Shown here: one piece after another, positions 32,122-41,628 of the stretch
Layout: each line of letters starts with the position of its first letter
How positions within the stretch are numbered: the first letter of the stretch is position 1
Source of the DNA: JAFGLY01 sp041309225
GTDB lineage: Bacteria > Myxococcota_A > UBA796 > JAFGLY01
NCBI GenBank assembly: GCA_041309225.1
Contig: JBFYZZ010000299.1
Coordinates: 1-51,795 of the forward strand
Length of the DNA: 51,795 nt
Direction of reading: 5' to 3'
Notes under the pieces: model-generated
What the model saw: the letters and a program-made list of their open reading frames with translations, nothing else
Told to the model about the DNA's origin: nothing
The model's database searches: none
Position numbers and translations under genes: made by a program

Positions 32122-35100
32122 ACGACCCTCCCAGGCATCCGGGCCCGGCGGATCTCGAGGCCGACCCGCTGGCGTCCTGGGTAGCCCTTCATCTCGAGGG
32201 CTGCGCCCGGTGCCGCGTCGAACGCCGGCTCCTGTTCGCCGGCCCACCCGCCGGCGCATTCCCGGTCCCGCCGGGCCTGTTCGACGCCGCTCGAGCCGCA
32301 GCGTCGACGGACCACTCGGACCCTGCGGCACTCACCCCGGGAGGTCCGGACGAAGCCGGGACCACGACCGGCGACGCGGAGGTGTCCCCGGTGCCCCGCT
32401 ACGAGGTCGGGCCGATCATCGGCGCCGGATCGAGCGGCGAGGTGCACCGCGCCTGGGACCCCGCGCTCCGCCGGCACGTGGCGCTCAAGATCCTCACCCG
32501 GGACGGACGCGGGGCGCGGGCGCGCTTCCTGTCCGAGGCGCAGGTCACAGCCCAGCTGGACCACCCCAACATCGTCCCCATCCACCACCTGGGCCGCACC
32601 GAGGATGGCCGTCCATTCGTGGCCGCCCGCGAGGTGCGGGGCGTGTCCCTGGGGGAGGCCGTCCGCCGGGGGCGCCTCGTCACGCTGGAGGAGCGGGTGG
32701 ACGCGCTCCGCAAGGTGTGCACGGCGGTCGCCCATGCCCACAGCCGCGGTGTGCTGCACCGGGACCTCAAGCCCGACAACGTGATGGTCGGGGAGTTCGG
32801 GGAGGTCCAGGTCGTGGACTGGGGCCTGTCGCGCCCGATGGGCGGCGAGCCGGAGGCCGACCCGGTGCACACCGATCGGTTCGACAGCCCTGCCGATCGA
32901 ACCCGAAACGGCCACATCGCCGGGACGCCGGCCTGGATGGCGCCGGAGCAGGCACGTGGCGATCTCGCGAACCTCGACGCGCGCACCGACGTGTACGCAC
33001 TGGGCGCGATCCTGTTCTTCCTGGCGGTGGGGCGCTCGCCGGTGGAGGGGGGGGATACACTCGCGATGATCGACGCGGTCGCCGCGGGCCGCGTGCTCAG
33101 GCCTCGAGACGTCGACGCGCGCGTCCCACGCGAGATCGACGCCATCGTGAGGCGGGCGATGGCCCTGGACCCCGGGGCCCGGTACCCCGACGTCCGTGCG
33201 TTCCTCGAGGATCTCGACGCCTGGATCGAGCGGCGGCCGCTCCCCCACGTCGGGTCGCGTCTCCCGGAGCGCCTGGAGAAGCTCGCGGCCCGGCACCGGA
33301 CGGCGTTCTGGGCCGTCGGCGGGACGGTCGCCCTGGCCCTCGTCGCCGCCGCGGTGGGAGGTTGGCGCTACGCGGTGGACACGGGCGAAGCCCGGGACGC
33401 GGCGGCCGCTGAGGCCGTGCGGGCCAGGGCGGCCGAGAGGCAAGCGATCATCGGCGAAGCCAAAGCCCAGGTGGCCCTGGCCGACGCGGCGCGGCTCGAC
33501 GGACGCGAACGGGAGGCCGCGGCGGGCCTGGAGCGGGCGACGGCCTCGCTCGGTGCCGTCGGGGGCGACCTGCGGAACGCGCAGTGGGCGCTTTCCGCGC
33601 TCGTGGCCTCGAGCCCACCCCCTTTGTCCATCTGCGAACCCGCCCCAGGCCGCCCGCTCCTTTCGGTGGCCGTCGCGCCGGATGGCACTGCGGCGGTGGC
33701 GCTGGCAGACGACGGCAGCCTCGTGGTCTGGGACCCGGCCGGCTGCGGGATCCTGGTGCGGAAGGGGTTCGGCGCCTCGCCGGTCGAGGGAGCCGTGGCC
33801 TGGCTGGCCGACGGGCCTGCGGCGGTGGCGTGGGTCGGTCGGGAGCTGGTCCATCTCCGGCCCGGCGGCAACCCGCTCGCCCGGACCCCCCTGCCCGACG
33901 GCCTCTTCGACGCCGACGGCCGGGTGCCGGACCGGACCCGGGTGGCGGACGTCACGCTGCACCCGTGGGGCGAGGGAGCGCTCGCCGCACCCGACGGTCA
34001 GTGGTGGACCTTCCGCTTCGGCGATCCGGCCCTGCGGCGCGAGGCACGCTGGACCGACCTGCCCCTGCACATCTCCCTGGTCCCCGGGGGCCGGTACGTG
34101 TTCGCGGAAGTGGGTCTGGGCGACATCGAGCGCAGAGGTCTGTGGGACCGGACCTCGCTCGCCCTCCGTGAACTCTACTGGATCGCCGACGAGACCTCGA
34201 GCGATGGACGTGTGGCGCTGGTCAACGCCGGGGACGGAGCATGCTGCGTGGACCTGGGCTCCGGTGCGACCCTGTGGGCCACGACGGAGTCGCCCTATGG
34301 GGTCGTGGGCGTGGCGCCGGGGGATCGGTACGCCTACCAGGCGATGGGCGGGACCATCCGCATCTACGACCTCGCGACCGGCGCCCCCGCCGGACGCATT
34401 CGTGCGTCCGTCACCCAGGAGCGGGTCGAGGTGAGCCGGGATGCGCGACTGCTGCTGACCTGGGGGGACGGCGCCACGGTGTCGTCCTGGCTCCGGGGCG
34501 ACGCAGCGCGCCACGTCATCGGCGAGGAGACCGCCGCGGTGTGGCCTCCCGTCGTCGCCCCGAGCCCGGACGGGCGACTCCTGGCCGTGGCCGGCGCCCG
34601 GGGTTCCGAGGGCGTGGAGGTACTGGACCTGGCCACGCGGGCACGACTGCAGCGGCTGCCCGCGGACGCCCCCGTATTCGAACTCGCCTTCTCGCCCGAT
34701 GGCGAGATGCTGGCGGGTAGCCTCGCCGACGCGGGGATCGTCGTCTGGAATGTGGTTTCGGGGGAGGAACGCTGGCGGAGATCGGCGCCGTCCGGCACCT
34801 CTCCCGTCGACTGGGCCCAGGACGAAGTCCTGACCGTGGACGCCGAAGGAGACCTCCTGGTCCTCTCGGGCGTCGACGGCACCGAGCGACACCGATGGCC
34901 GGCGCTGCCCGAAGGGAGCCGGGACATCGCCGTCGTGCCCGGCTCTCGGCGGGTCGTGATGGGCGGGTACCCCTCGTCCGCGCCCTCGGCCCTCGTCGTA
35001 GACATCGACGACGGGGACGTCGTGTACCGGCTGGACATCGCCGCGGCCCGCGCCCAGGTCGCCGTGTCACCGGACGGCCGACGGGCCGCTCTGGCGGGCT

Positions 35101-35627
35101 TCGATGGGCGCACCCTGCTGTGGGACCTCGGAACGGGTGCAGTGCTCCGGGAGCTGGAGGCCGAGGCGGGGCCGACCACCGGAGCCGGTTTCTCGCCGGA
35201 CGGGACGATCGTGGTCACGTCGAGCTGGGACGAACAACTGGTGTTCTGGGACGCCGGCAGCGGCGACCGGCTCCGCACGGTGTCGCTGGGAAGGATCGGC
35301 GGCCGGGTCCACTTCGCACCGGGCGGAGAGCTGCTCGTGATCACCCGGAACTGGAAGTTGGAGGAGATCCTTCTGGACGCCCACGTACGCCATGAGGCCG
35401 CGGTCGCGGCGCTCCGAGGGGGCCCGCTCGACCGGGCGCGCGCCTTCGCGGCGCTCGGGTGGTGGGAGCGCGTGATCCCCGAGCTGGACCGGGGCGCGGA
35501 CGATCCGCTGCTGCGGGCACAGGCGTGGCTGGCGGCGGGCCGCCCCGAGAGGGCGGCCGAGGTGGTGAGGGCGGCCCCGGACAGCGTCTACCGGCGCGTG
35601 ATCGAGGCGACGCGCGGGGGTCTGTGA
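32118..35627 (+). CDS. Ser/Thr protein kinase with N-terminal ZAS-like motif and C-terminal WD40 propeller
   Basis: The 1169-residue protein starts at GTG 32118. H25-X3-C29-X2-C32 fits the zinc motif of ZAS anti-sigma domains. The kinase domain (about 95-370) has IGAGSSGEV (glycine loop), HRDLKPDN (Asp216 catalytic), DWG in place of DFG (Asp234) and TPAWMAPEQARG. One membrane helix lies at about 395-420, followed by a coiled region and then WD40-like repeats (about 510-1080), probably outside the membrane or scaffolding partners. The overlap with the ECF gene suggests it controls that sigma factor, by binding, phosphorylation or both. Kinase activity looks intact. DWG instead of DFG is common in bacterial kinases of this WD40 class. 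Confidence 0.9.
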   Translation: MNDPPRHPGPADLEADPLASWVALHLEGCARCRVERRLLFAGPPAGAFPVPPGLFDAARAAASTDHSDPAALTPGGPDEAGTTTGDAEVSPVPRYEVGPIIGAGSSGEVHRAWDPALRRHVALKILTRDGRGARARFLSEAQVTAQLDHPNIVPIHHLGRTEDGRPFVAAREVRGVSLGEAVRRGRLVTLEERVDALRKVCTAVAHAHSRGVLHRDLKPDNVMVGEFGEVQVVDWGLSRPMGGEPEADPVHTDRFDSPADRTRNGHIAGTPAWMAPEQARGDLANLDARTDVYALGAILFFLAVGRSPVEGGDTLAMIDAVAAGRVLRPRDVDARVPREIDAIVRRAMALDPGARYPDVRAFLEDLDAWIERRPLPHVGSRLPERLEKLAARHRTAFWAVGGTVALALVAAAVGGWRYAVDTGEARDAAAAEAVRARAAERQAIIGEAKAQVALADAARLDGREREAAAGLERATASLGAVGGDLRNAQWALSALVASSPPPLSICEPAPGRPLLSVAVAPDGTAAVALADDGSLVVWDPAGCGILVRKGFGASPVEGAVAWLADGPAAVAWVGRELVHLRPGGNPLARTPLPDGLFDADGRVPDRTRVADVTLHPWGEGALAAPDGQWWTFRFGDPALRREARWTDLPLHISLVPGGRYVFAEVGLGDIERRGLWDRTSLALRELYWIADETSSDGRVALVNAGDGACCVDLGSGATLWATTESPYGVVGVAPGDRYAYQAMGGTIRIYDLATGAPAGRIRASVTQERVEVSRDARLLLTWGDGATVSSWLRGDAARHVIGEETAAVWPPVVAPSPDGRLLAVAGARGSEGVEVLDLATRARLQRLPADAPVFELAFSPDGEMLAGSLADAGIVVWNVVSGEERWRRSAPSGTSPVDWAQDEVLTVDAEGDLLVLSGVDGTERHRWPALPEGSRDIAVVPGSRRVVMGGYPSSAPSALVVDIDDGDVVYRLDIAAARAQVAVSPDGRRAALAGFDGRTLLWDLGTGAVLRELEAEAGPTTGAGFSPDGTIVVTSSWDEQLVFWDAGSGDRLRTVSLGRIGGRVHFAPGGELLVITRNWKLEEILLDAHVRHEAAVAALRGGPLDRARAFAALGWWERVIPELDRGADDPLLRAQAWLAAGRPERAAEVVRAAPDSVYRRVIEATRGGL

Positions 35628-35694
35628 GGATCTCCCGCATCGGCGGACCAAGGGGAGAGGGTCGACCCCCTCGACCCCGCCCATGGAGTCCACG

Positions 35695-36936
35695 ATGACA
35701 CGGATGCCTCGTCCCCTCGGCCCGTCGGTCCTCTGTCTCGCCGCACTCGGCCTCTCTGCCTGCCCTGGGCCGGACGACACGGGCGACGGACTCGACTGCA
35801 GCGACCCCGCGTTGCACGGGACTTGGGAGGGCGATGTCGGCGAGGGCGACGTCGCGGACCTCTGCGAGGGATGGTGCACGCTCGAGGTCACCGGCAGCGT
35901 CCTCCTCGACGCCACCCAGCTCACCTCGCTCGACGGCCTGTCGTGCGTCACCCGGATCGGCGGGGACCTCACCGTGCGGAGCAACCCGGACCTCGCCTCG
36001 ATCAGCGGCCTCGCGGCGCTCACCGAGGTGGGCGGCAACGTGTCCATCGGCGAGTACCTTTGCGAGTTCACCACCGAGTGGGTGTGCACGGGCTACGGCA
36101 ACCCCGCGCTCACCTCCCTCGACGGCCTGCAGAATCTGGAATCGGTGGGCGGCTGGCTGTGGATCGCCGACAACGACGCGCTGGTCGACCCGGGGGTCTC
36201 GTTCGACACCCTCGCGACCATCGGGGGGGCCGGCGGCATGTCGCTGCTCGTCGACGGACACGCCGCCCTCACCCGCCTGCCCGACCTCCCGCTGATCACG
36301 TCGATCTCTGGCTGGAACACGATCTGGGGCAACGAGAGCCTCGTCTCGCTGGAGGGACTGCCCAACCTCGCGACGGTCGACGGGGACCTGATGATCGCCT
36401 ACAACCCCGCGCTGCCGACCCTCCAGGGCCTCGAGTCCCTGGAGACGATGACCGGCACCCTGTACCTGGTCGACAACGGCACGGTGACCGCCGGTGGCCT
36501 CGACGGGCTCACCACCGTGGGGGGAGCCCTCGAGTTCTGGGACAACGCCTCGCTCGTGTCCTTCGAAGGCCTGGACCAGCTCACGTCCATCGGACTCTGG
36601 ATGCAGAACATCAACAACGACGCGTTGCTCGATCTGAGCGGCCTGGGCGGCCTGACCGAAATCGGCGCCGAGTTCAACATCATGGGCAACGACGCCCTGC
36701 AGACCGTCGACGGGGCCTGGGCGCTGACCGAGATCCACGGCTGGCTGCAGATCTGTCCCTACGGCGAAGACTTGAATGACGCCCTCACCTCCCTGGGCGG
36801 CCTGTACGGCCTGCAGGCGGTGGACGGGAACGTCGTCATCCGTGACAACCCGATCCTCACGAACGCCGAAGCCTGGGCCCTGGTCGCCGAGATCGAGACG
36901 ATCGGGGGCAAGGTCACCATCGCCGACAACGAGTGA
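35695..36936 (+). CDS. Lipoprotein with leucine-rich, receptor-L-domain-like repeats
   Basis: The 413-residue protein has a lipoprotein signal (LGLSAC, Cys about 23) and an Asp/Gly linker. About ten irregular 25-45-residue repeats follow, of the type LTSLDGLxxLxxVGGxLxIxDNxxL, as in receptor L-domain or bacterial LRR-like solenoids. Such proteins sit on the cell surface and mediate binding. No enzyme motif is seen. ATG 35695 follows GGAG by 8 bp; ATG 35683 and 35704 are alternatives that keep the signal. It is followed after 19 bp by the arylsulfotransferase-like lipoprotein gene. Confidence 0.8.
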   Translation: MTRMPRPLGPSVLCLAALGLSACPGPDDTGDGLDCSDPALHGTWEGDVGEGDVADLCEGWCTLEVTGSVLLDATQLTSLDGLSCVTRIGGDLTVRSNPDLASISGLAALTEVGGNVSIGEYLCEFTTEWVCTGYGNPALTSLDGLQNLESVGGWLWIADNDALVDPGVSFDTLATIGGAGGMSLLVDGHAALTRLPDLPLITSISGWNTIWGNESLVSLEGLPNLATVDGDLMIAYNPALPTLQGLESLETMTGTLYLVDNGTVTAGGLDGLTTVGGALEFWDNASLVSFEGLDQLTSIGLWMQNINNDALLDLSGLGGLTEIGAEFNIMGNDALQTVDGAWALTEIHGWLQICPYGEDLNDALTSLGGLYGLQAVDGNVVIRDNPILTNAEAWALVAEIETIGGKVTIADNE

Positions 36937-36955
36937 TGCCACCGGAGGAGACCCC

Positions 36956-38293
36956 ATGTTGGCCATCCTCGTCCTCTGGGCCTGCACCGGGACGGACGAA
37001 AGCGCGGGTGACGGGCTCGCAGGTGGCCTCTCGATCGAGGCCGACAGCGCCGTGGTGACGATGCTCCGCGCGGTGTGGACCGCTGCGGACGAGGAAGACG
37101 TCGCCGTGGAGTATCGTTTCGAGGGCGGCGACTGGCTCGTGGCGCCCGCCGTCGCACCGGGTGAGGCGGTCCTCCTCGGCCTCCCGGCCGAGACGGAGGT
37201 CGAGGCGCGACTCGTCCGGGACGTCGGCGGCGAGGCGCGGCGGGGCGGGATCGTCACCACCGCGACCGGTCCCCTGCCCGACGGCCTGCTGCTCCCCGAG
37301 ATCGACGGCTGGGCGCCCGCGCTCGCCGATCCGGCGCCGTGGGTGATGATCAGCGTGGCCGGCGGCGACTTCACCTACGAAGGGCCCTGGTGGCTCGAGA
37401 TCGTCGACCGCAGGGGCCAGGTGATATGGTACGCCGCCGTGGGCGAAGGGGCGGTCGTGCTCTACCCGGATGTCGCACTCGACGGCACCCACGTCTGGTA
37501 CGACGCCGGCAACCTCACGGGCCTCGCGCAGGACGAACCGCATGCGATGCGCCGCACCCTGGACGGGCGCTGGTCGACGCGCGTGGAGCTGCCGGACATG
37601 CGGCAGGCCGTGGGCGAGGGCCCGGACGGGTCCTTCCTCCACGAGCACGTCACGGCAGCGGATCTCTCCCTGTGGCGCGCCGACCCGGACGGCGTCTCGA
37701 GCCTCGCCTGGGATTGCGGGGCGTGGATGGAGGGGCTCGGGCGCTCCGCCGGCGACTGCGCCATGAACGCCGTGCACTGGAGCGAGACCCGTGGCACCGT
37801 CCTCGTGTCGATGTGGCCCGTCTTCACGATCGTGGAGGTCGACCTGGCCACGGGCACCGTCCTGCGCCAGATGGGCCAGCTCGCGGAAGGCGAACCCTGG
37901 ACCTTCGAACCGCCGGAGTCGGTCTTCGAACTTCAGCACGGACCGTCGTGGACGCCGGAGGGCACGCTGCTCGTCTCCACCCGCACCGCCGACGAATGGC
38001 GCTACCAGGTGGCCGCGGAGTACGCACTCGACGACGCCTCGCAGACCCTCACCCGCGTCTGGTCCTACACCTCGACCCGGCTGTGGGCGACTCAGTGCGG
38101 CGAGGCGGTGCGTCTGCCGAACGGGAACACGGTGCTGGGCTACGGCCAGGACGGGGTGGTGCGCGAGGTGACGCCCGAGGGCGAGATCGCCTGGCAGGTG
38201 AGCTGGCCGAAGGACCAGGAAGGATACCGGGTGGTGGGACACGTCTCGTTCATCGACGACCTGTACGCGCTGAATCGGGGCGAGGATCCCTGA
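36956..38293 (+). CDS. Arylsulfotransferase-like (ASST family) lipoprotein
   Basis: The 445-residue protein has a very short lipoprotein signal (VLWAC, Cys10), a fibronectin-like segment (about 25-105) and a beta-propeller region of the bacterial arylsulfotransferase type (about 125-445). The latter contains HEHVTAADLSLW, DCAMNAVHWSE, FELQHGPSWTPEGTLLVS and LPNGNTVLGYGQDG. ASST enzymes transfer sulfate between aryl compounds in the periplasm, and the HE and MNAVHW positions match the catalytic-His region of the family. Many homologues in this lineage are uncharacterised. ATG 36956 is set by GGAGG about 10 bp upstream. It is probably cotranscribed with the preceding lipoprotein. Confidence 0.82.
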   Translation: MLAILVLWACTGTDESAGDGLAGGLSIEADSAVVTMLRAVWTAADEEDVAVEYRFEGGDWLVAPAVAPGEAVLLGLPAETEVEARLVRDVGGEARRGGIVTTATGPLPDGLLLPEIDGWAPALADPAPWVMISVAGGDFTYEGPWWLEIVDRRGQVIWYAAVGEGAVVLYPDVALDGTHVWYDAGNLTGLAQDEPHAMRRTLDGRWSTRVELPDMRQAVGEGPDGSFLHEHVTAADLSLWRADPDGVSSLAWDCGAWMEGLGRSAGDCAMNAVHWSETRGTVLVSMWPVFTIVEVDLATGTVLRQMGQLAEGEPWTFEPPESVFELQHGPSWTPEGTLLVSTRTADEWRYQVAAEYALDDASQTLTRVWSYTSTRLWATQCGEAVRLPNGNTVLGYGQDGVVREVTPEGEIAWQVSWPKDQEGYRVVGHVSFIDDLYALNRGEDP

Positions 38294-38339
38294 TCCGGGC
38301 TCGAGACGTCAGCGCCCCCCAGGCCGCTCGTCGGCGCCT

Positions 38340-38483
38340 CGACCTCCACGAATCCCACCTCGCCCCCCCCTGTTCTTCGCCCTTTGCCGGTCCAGGTACA
38401 CGGCGTTCTCCAGGAGGTGCCCCACGTCCGGGGAGGTGTGGAAGGCGCCCGGGCGACCGAGCGCCGGGTCCACGAGGTAGCAT
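38340..38483 (-). pseudogene. C-terminal fragment of an AAA_14/DUF4143 ATPase
   Basis: On the minus strand, from 38480 leftwards, the sequence reads CYLVDPALGR, then DVGHLLENAVYLDRQR. This is the conserved DUF4143 block (YLVDxGLA...GxLLENxVxxEL). After about 40 residues the frame shifts, with GGEVGFVEVE continuing in another frame. No start or ATPase domain is present. The fragment is cut precisely where the repeat at 38484 begins, so insertion or recombination at that repeat probably removed the rest. A matching N-terminal fragment of the same type of gene, on the same strand, lies at 45498-45746. Confidence 0.68.
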
Positions 38484-38609
38484 TCTGTCCCTGACCGTCC
38501 GGGAACCGGCGTTCCTCCTGGATCGGGGTTTCCGCCGATACCAGGGATGCTCGCGCAGGCTCACGCATGCTCGCCGATGCCTGGCCCGGTGTGTCCTCGG
38601 TGTGTCCTG
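38484..38609. repeat. Diverged direct repeat, copy 1 (next to the first ATPase gene)
   Basis: About 105 bp from TTCTGTCC onward matches the copy at 40168-40284 at roughly 85 % of positions, including the identical run GGGATGCTCGCGCAGGCTCA. It ends in the tandem 11-mers GGTGTGTCCTC-GGTGTGTCCTG (38588-38609), 12 bp from the stop codon of the minus-strand ATPase gene. The two copies flank that gene in direct orientation. Confidence 0.8.
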
Positions 38610-38621
38610 TGCGGTCGCTGG

Positions 38622-39941
38622 TCAGCCCGCGACCTCGATGGCGGCCCGGACCGCGACCGCGAGGTCGTGGAGGGGGACCGTCAGGATCCGGGTGCGGCCC
38701 GAGGTCTCGTCGGACCATGCCGCGTCCGGACCGGCAGCGAGGATCACGCACGCGGGCTCGTAGGCGTCGATGAACGACCGGGCGGAGCGGGACGGCCCGG
38801 GGCGAGGCCCCGACTTCACCTCGACGCCGACGATCCGGTTTCCCCGGCCGAGCACGAAGTCCATCTCGGCGCCGCCCTTGGCACGCCAGTAGTGGACGGT
38901 CCAGGGGAACGGCACGGTCTTGGCGATTTCGCCCAGGGCCCACCCCTCCGCGAGCGCCCCCCGATCGGGTCGCCGATCGATGTCCGTCCCGAACGAGCCG
39001 AGCAGTGCGTTGCGCAGCCCCATGTCGTAGAAGTGGATCCGGTGGGCGGTCGTGATCTCCCTTCGCTTGCCGCCCGAGAAGGCCGGCAGGAGCTTGACGA
39101 TCCAGGACTCCTCCAGGAGGGCCAGGTGCTCCCGTACGGTGGAGGCTGCGACGCCCAGGATCGAGGCCCACTCCGAGAGGTTCACCATCTGCCCGACCTG
39201 GCCCGCGGCCAGCTGCAGGAGCCGTCGGAAGGCGTCGGTCCGCTGGATCCGGAAGCGGTCCGACGCGTCGCGGATCACGAAGGCCTCGACGAGGTCCGAC
39301 AGGGTGCGCTCGGGGTCGGGGTCGAACCACGCGGCAGGGTAGCCACCCAGCACCTGCTGGCGGGCACAGATCCGGAGGGCCTCCTCCTGCCGCGCGATCG
39401 GGACGGCGGGGTCCGCCGTGCGGAGCTCGTCGAGCGAGAAGGGGAGCAGCACGCGACGGACGGCCCGCCCGGCCAGACTCTCCCGGGTGCGCGCCGCGAG
39501 GTGGAAGGACGAGGAGCCGGTGGCCCACACGTCGAGGTCCCGCCGGGCGTCCACCAGCCCCTTCACGAAGAGGCCCGCCTCGGGGAGGCGCTGGGCCTCG
39601 TCGATGAACACCGTGCGGACACCGGGCAGGTCGGTGGCCAGGTCGGCCAGGAACTGCACGGCCGAGAGGGAGGCCTCCTGCACGGTGGGCTCCTCGGCGT
39701 CGAGGTAGAGGACCTCCCCGGGCTCGCGGTCCGCCAGGAGCGACCAGACAAAGGTCGACTTCCCGGACTGCCTCGGTCCGACCACGAGCCTGGCCCGGGT
39801 CCGGTCCGAGAGACCGGCGGTGTCCACCCTGCGCGGCACGAACCGCTGGGGGAGCCGCCGTCGCACCTCCCCGGAAAATCGGGAGCGGTTTTGCAGCCAG
39901 GGATTCGAGAGGAGGATGCGGGAGCGGAACGTGGGGTCCAT
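38622..39941 (-). CDS. AAA_14/DUF4143 ATPase, first intact copy
   Basis: The 439-residue protein has an N-terminal P-loop domain, Walker A GPRQSGKST (about 55-63) and Walker B VFIDEAQRLP. A helix-turn-helix-like segment (about 240-290, with ILGVAASTVREHLALLEESW) and a C-terminal DUF4143 domain with PD-(D/E)XK-like residues follow: AEMDFVLGRG then GVEVKSG. Proteins of this class are common in accessory islands. Their role is unknown, though they are suspected to act in defence or as selfish elements. ATG 39941 gives a normal start. The gene is bounded on both sides by copies of the diverged repeat. Confidence 0.88.
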   Translation of the reverse strand: MDPTFRSRILLSNPWLQNRSRFSGEVRRRLPQRFVPRRVDTAGLSDRTRARLVVGPRQSGKSTFVWSLLADREPGEVLYLDAEEPTVQEASLSAVQFLADLATDLPGVRTVFIDEAQRLPEAGLFVKGLVDARRDLDVWATGSSSFHLAARTRESLAGRAVRRVLLPFSLDELRTADPAVPIARQEEALRICARQQVLGGYPAAWFDPDPERTLSDLVEAFVIRDASDRFRIQRTDAFRRLLQLAAGQVGQMVNLSEWASILGVAASTVREHLALLEESWIVKLLPAFSGGKRREITTAHRIHFYDMGLRNALLGSFGTDIDRRPDRGALAEGWALGEIAKTVPFPWTVHYWRAKGGAEMDFVLGRGNRIVGVEVKSGPRPGPSRSARSFIDAYEPACVILAAGPDAAWSDETSGRTRILTVPLHDLAVAVRAAIEVAG

Positions 39942-40057
39942 GAAAACCTCGTCGGCATGAGATATCCTGGCTCATCGGCGATAGCAACCCCGCTGGGGCT
40001 GGTTGATGCGGTGACAGGCAAAGCGCTCCTCGGGTGGACGCCGCGGATGCGCACCCC

Positions 40058-40079
40058 GGTGTGTTCTCGGTGTGTCCAG
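40058..40079. repeat. Tandem 11-mer pair, upstream of the first ATPase gene
   Basis: GGTGTGTTCTC and GGTGTGTCCAG are adjacent 11-bp units like those at 38588-38609 and 43506-43527, differing at three positions. Confidence 0.65.
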
Positions 40080-40167
40080 GCGGTGGTGGACCCCCGACCT
40101 GTCGGATTTGATCGAGGAGAAATGCCAGAACACGTCGATAGAAGGCGTTCTACCTATTGAAAGTTGC

Positions 40168-40284
40168 TTTCTGTCCCCGACTGCCCGGGAACCTGCGTTC
40201 CTCCGGGATCGGCGATTCCGCCGATGCCAGGGATGCTCGCGCAGGCTCACGCATGCTCGTCGATGCCTGGGCCGGTGTGTCCTG
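40168..40284. repeat. Diverged direct repeat, copy 2
   Basis: This copy matches 38484-38598 in the same orientation. It ends with a single 11-mer GGTGTGTCCTG (40274-40284) followed by CGCGGG, the same 3' context as the motif at 43506-43527. Confidence 0.8.
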
Positions 40285-40387
40285 CGCGGGCTGATGTGCG
40301 CAGAGGACCGCAGGTGGCTTCGGGCCTGGTTATGGTGGATTTTCCGCCGTGGAGAGGTAGAATAACAGGCATCACCTGGAGGCCCCC

Positions 40388-41593
40388 ATGTACCCCCGCC
40401 TGCTCTCCCGCCGCGTCTCCGACGCCTTGGCCGACACCCCCGTCGTCTTCGTCCATGGCGCCCGCCAGGCGGGCAAGTCCACCCTCGTGAAGGGCTTCGC
40501 CGGGCACCGCTACCTGAGCCTCGACGACGCGAGCGTGCTCGCCGCGGCCGCCGTCGATCCGGCTGGCTTCCTCGCCTCCCTGGGCGGGCCAGCCATCCTG
40601 GACGAGGTCCAGCGAGTCCCGGCGCTCGCACTCGCGATGAAGGCGGAGGTGGACCGGGACCGGCGTCCCGGCCGCTTCCTGCTCACCGGATCCGCGCGCC
40701 TGCTCGCCGTACCGGGGATCGCCGAGGCCCTGGCCGGCCGCATGGAGCTCCTGGCGCTCTGGCCGCTCGCCCAGGCCGAGATCGAGGGGAGGGAACCGGA
40801 CCTCGTGGACCGCCTCTTCGCCGGCGAGCTGGTAGCCGCTCCGACAGCAGCGTCGGCGGACCTCTGGGACCGCATCTTCGCCGGCGGCTTCCCGGAGGCC
40901 GTGGCACGCCGGAGCCCGGAGCGCCGTCGCCGCTGGTTCGAGTCCTACCTGGCCACGATCCTGCAGCGCGAGGTGCGCGACCTCTCGCGCATCGAGGATC
41001 TCGCGGCCTTGCCCCGCCTGCTCGCCCTGTGCGCCGCCCGGACGGCCCAGACCGTGAACGTCGCCGACCTCTCCCGGGACGCGGGGATCCCCCAGAGCAC
41101 GCTGCGTCGCTACCTCGCCGTGCTGGAGGGGGCCTTCCTCCTGCAGTTCCTGCCGGCCTGGTCTGCCAACGTCGGGAAGCGGTTCGTCCGTGCCCCCAAG
41201 CTGCACCTCGTGGACAGCGGGCTCGCGGCGCACCTCCTGGGCATCGGCGCGGAGCCGACCGGCCCCGCGCGGGGGCCGCTCCTGGAGAGCTTCGTCGTGA
41301 ACGAGGTCCTGCGGCTGCGGGAGACCTCCGACACGCGGCCGGATGCCTTCCACTACAGGGTCCACGGGGGTCACGAGGTGGACCTGATCCTGGAGGACCG
41401 TGCGGGTCGCCTCGTCGGGATCGAGGTCAAGTCCTCTGCAACCCTCGGCGAGCGCGACCTGGCGGGCCTGCGCTCGCTCCGGGACGCCGTCCCGGGCCGG
41501 TTCGCCGCCGGGTTGATCCTCTACGGCGGGACAGAGGCGATCCCCCTGGGCCCCCGGCTCCAGGCGGCCCCGTTCCGGGTGCTGTGGGGGTGA
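40388..41593 (+). CDS. AAA_14/DUF4143 ATPase, second intact copy
   Basis: The 401-residue protein has Walker A GARQAGKST (about 24-32), Walker B AILDEVQRVP and the sensor-like LLTGSARL. A central helix-turn-helix-like stretch (DAGIPQSTLRRYLAVLEGA) precedes a DUF4143 C-terminal domain with HEVDLILED then GIEVKSS, an intact PD-(D/E)XK-type signature. ATG 40388 follows GGAGG. It is a distant paralogue of the gene at 38622 and faces away from it. The function of such proteins is not established. The genomic setting with toxin-antitoxin pairs suggests a defence-like or selfish role. Confidence 0.9.
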   Translation: MYPRLLSRRVSDALADTPVVFVHGARQAGKSTLVKGFAGHRYLSLDDASVLAAAAVDPAGFLASLGGPAILDEVQRVPALALAMKAEVDRDRRPGRFLLTGSARLLAVPGIAEALAGRMELLALWPLAQAEIEGREPDLVDRLFAGELVAAPTAASADLWDRIFAGGFPEAVARRSPERRRRWFESYLATILQREVRDLSRIEDLAALPRLLALCAARTAQTVNVADLSRDAGIPQSTLRRYLAVLEGAFLLQFLPAWSANVGKRFVRAPKLHLVDSGLAAHLLGIGAEPTGPARGPLLESFVVNEVLRLRETSDTRPDAFHYRVHGGHEVDLILEDRAGRLVGIEVKSSATLGERDLAGLRSLRDAVPGRFAAGLILYGGTEAIPLGPRLQAAPFRVLWG

Positions 41594-41628
41594 GGGCGTC
41601 GGGGAGGCAACCGGAGGGAGCCGATCCT

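Larger units (their letters stand above)
39942..40387. other. Stretch without a gene between two divergent ATPase genes
   Basis: This 446-bp gap carries a tandem 11-mer pair (40058-40079), copy 2 of the diverged repeat (40168-40284) and probable promoters. TAGAAT (40358-40363) lies 25 bp upstream of ATG 40388, with GGAGG between. No coding frame is convincing. Confidence 0.6.

Noticed and set aside
32076..34892. A 938-codon minus-strand open frame antisense to the kinase
   Set aside because: It mirrors the kinase/WD40 gene in another frame and has the His/Gly/Arg-rich composition of a GC shadow.
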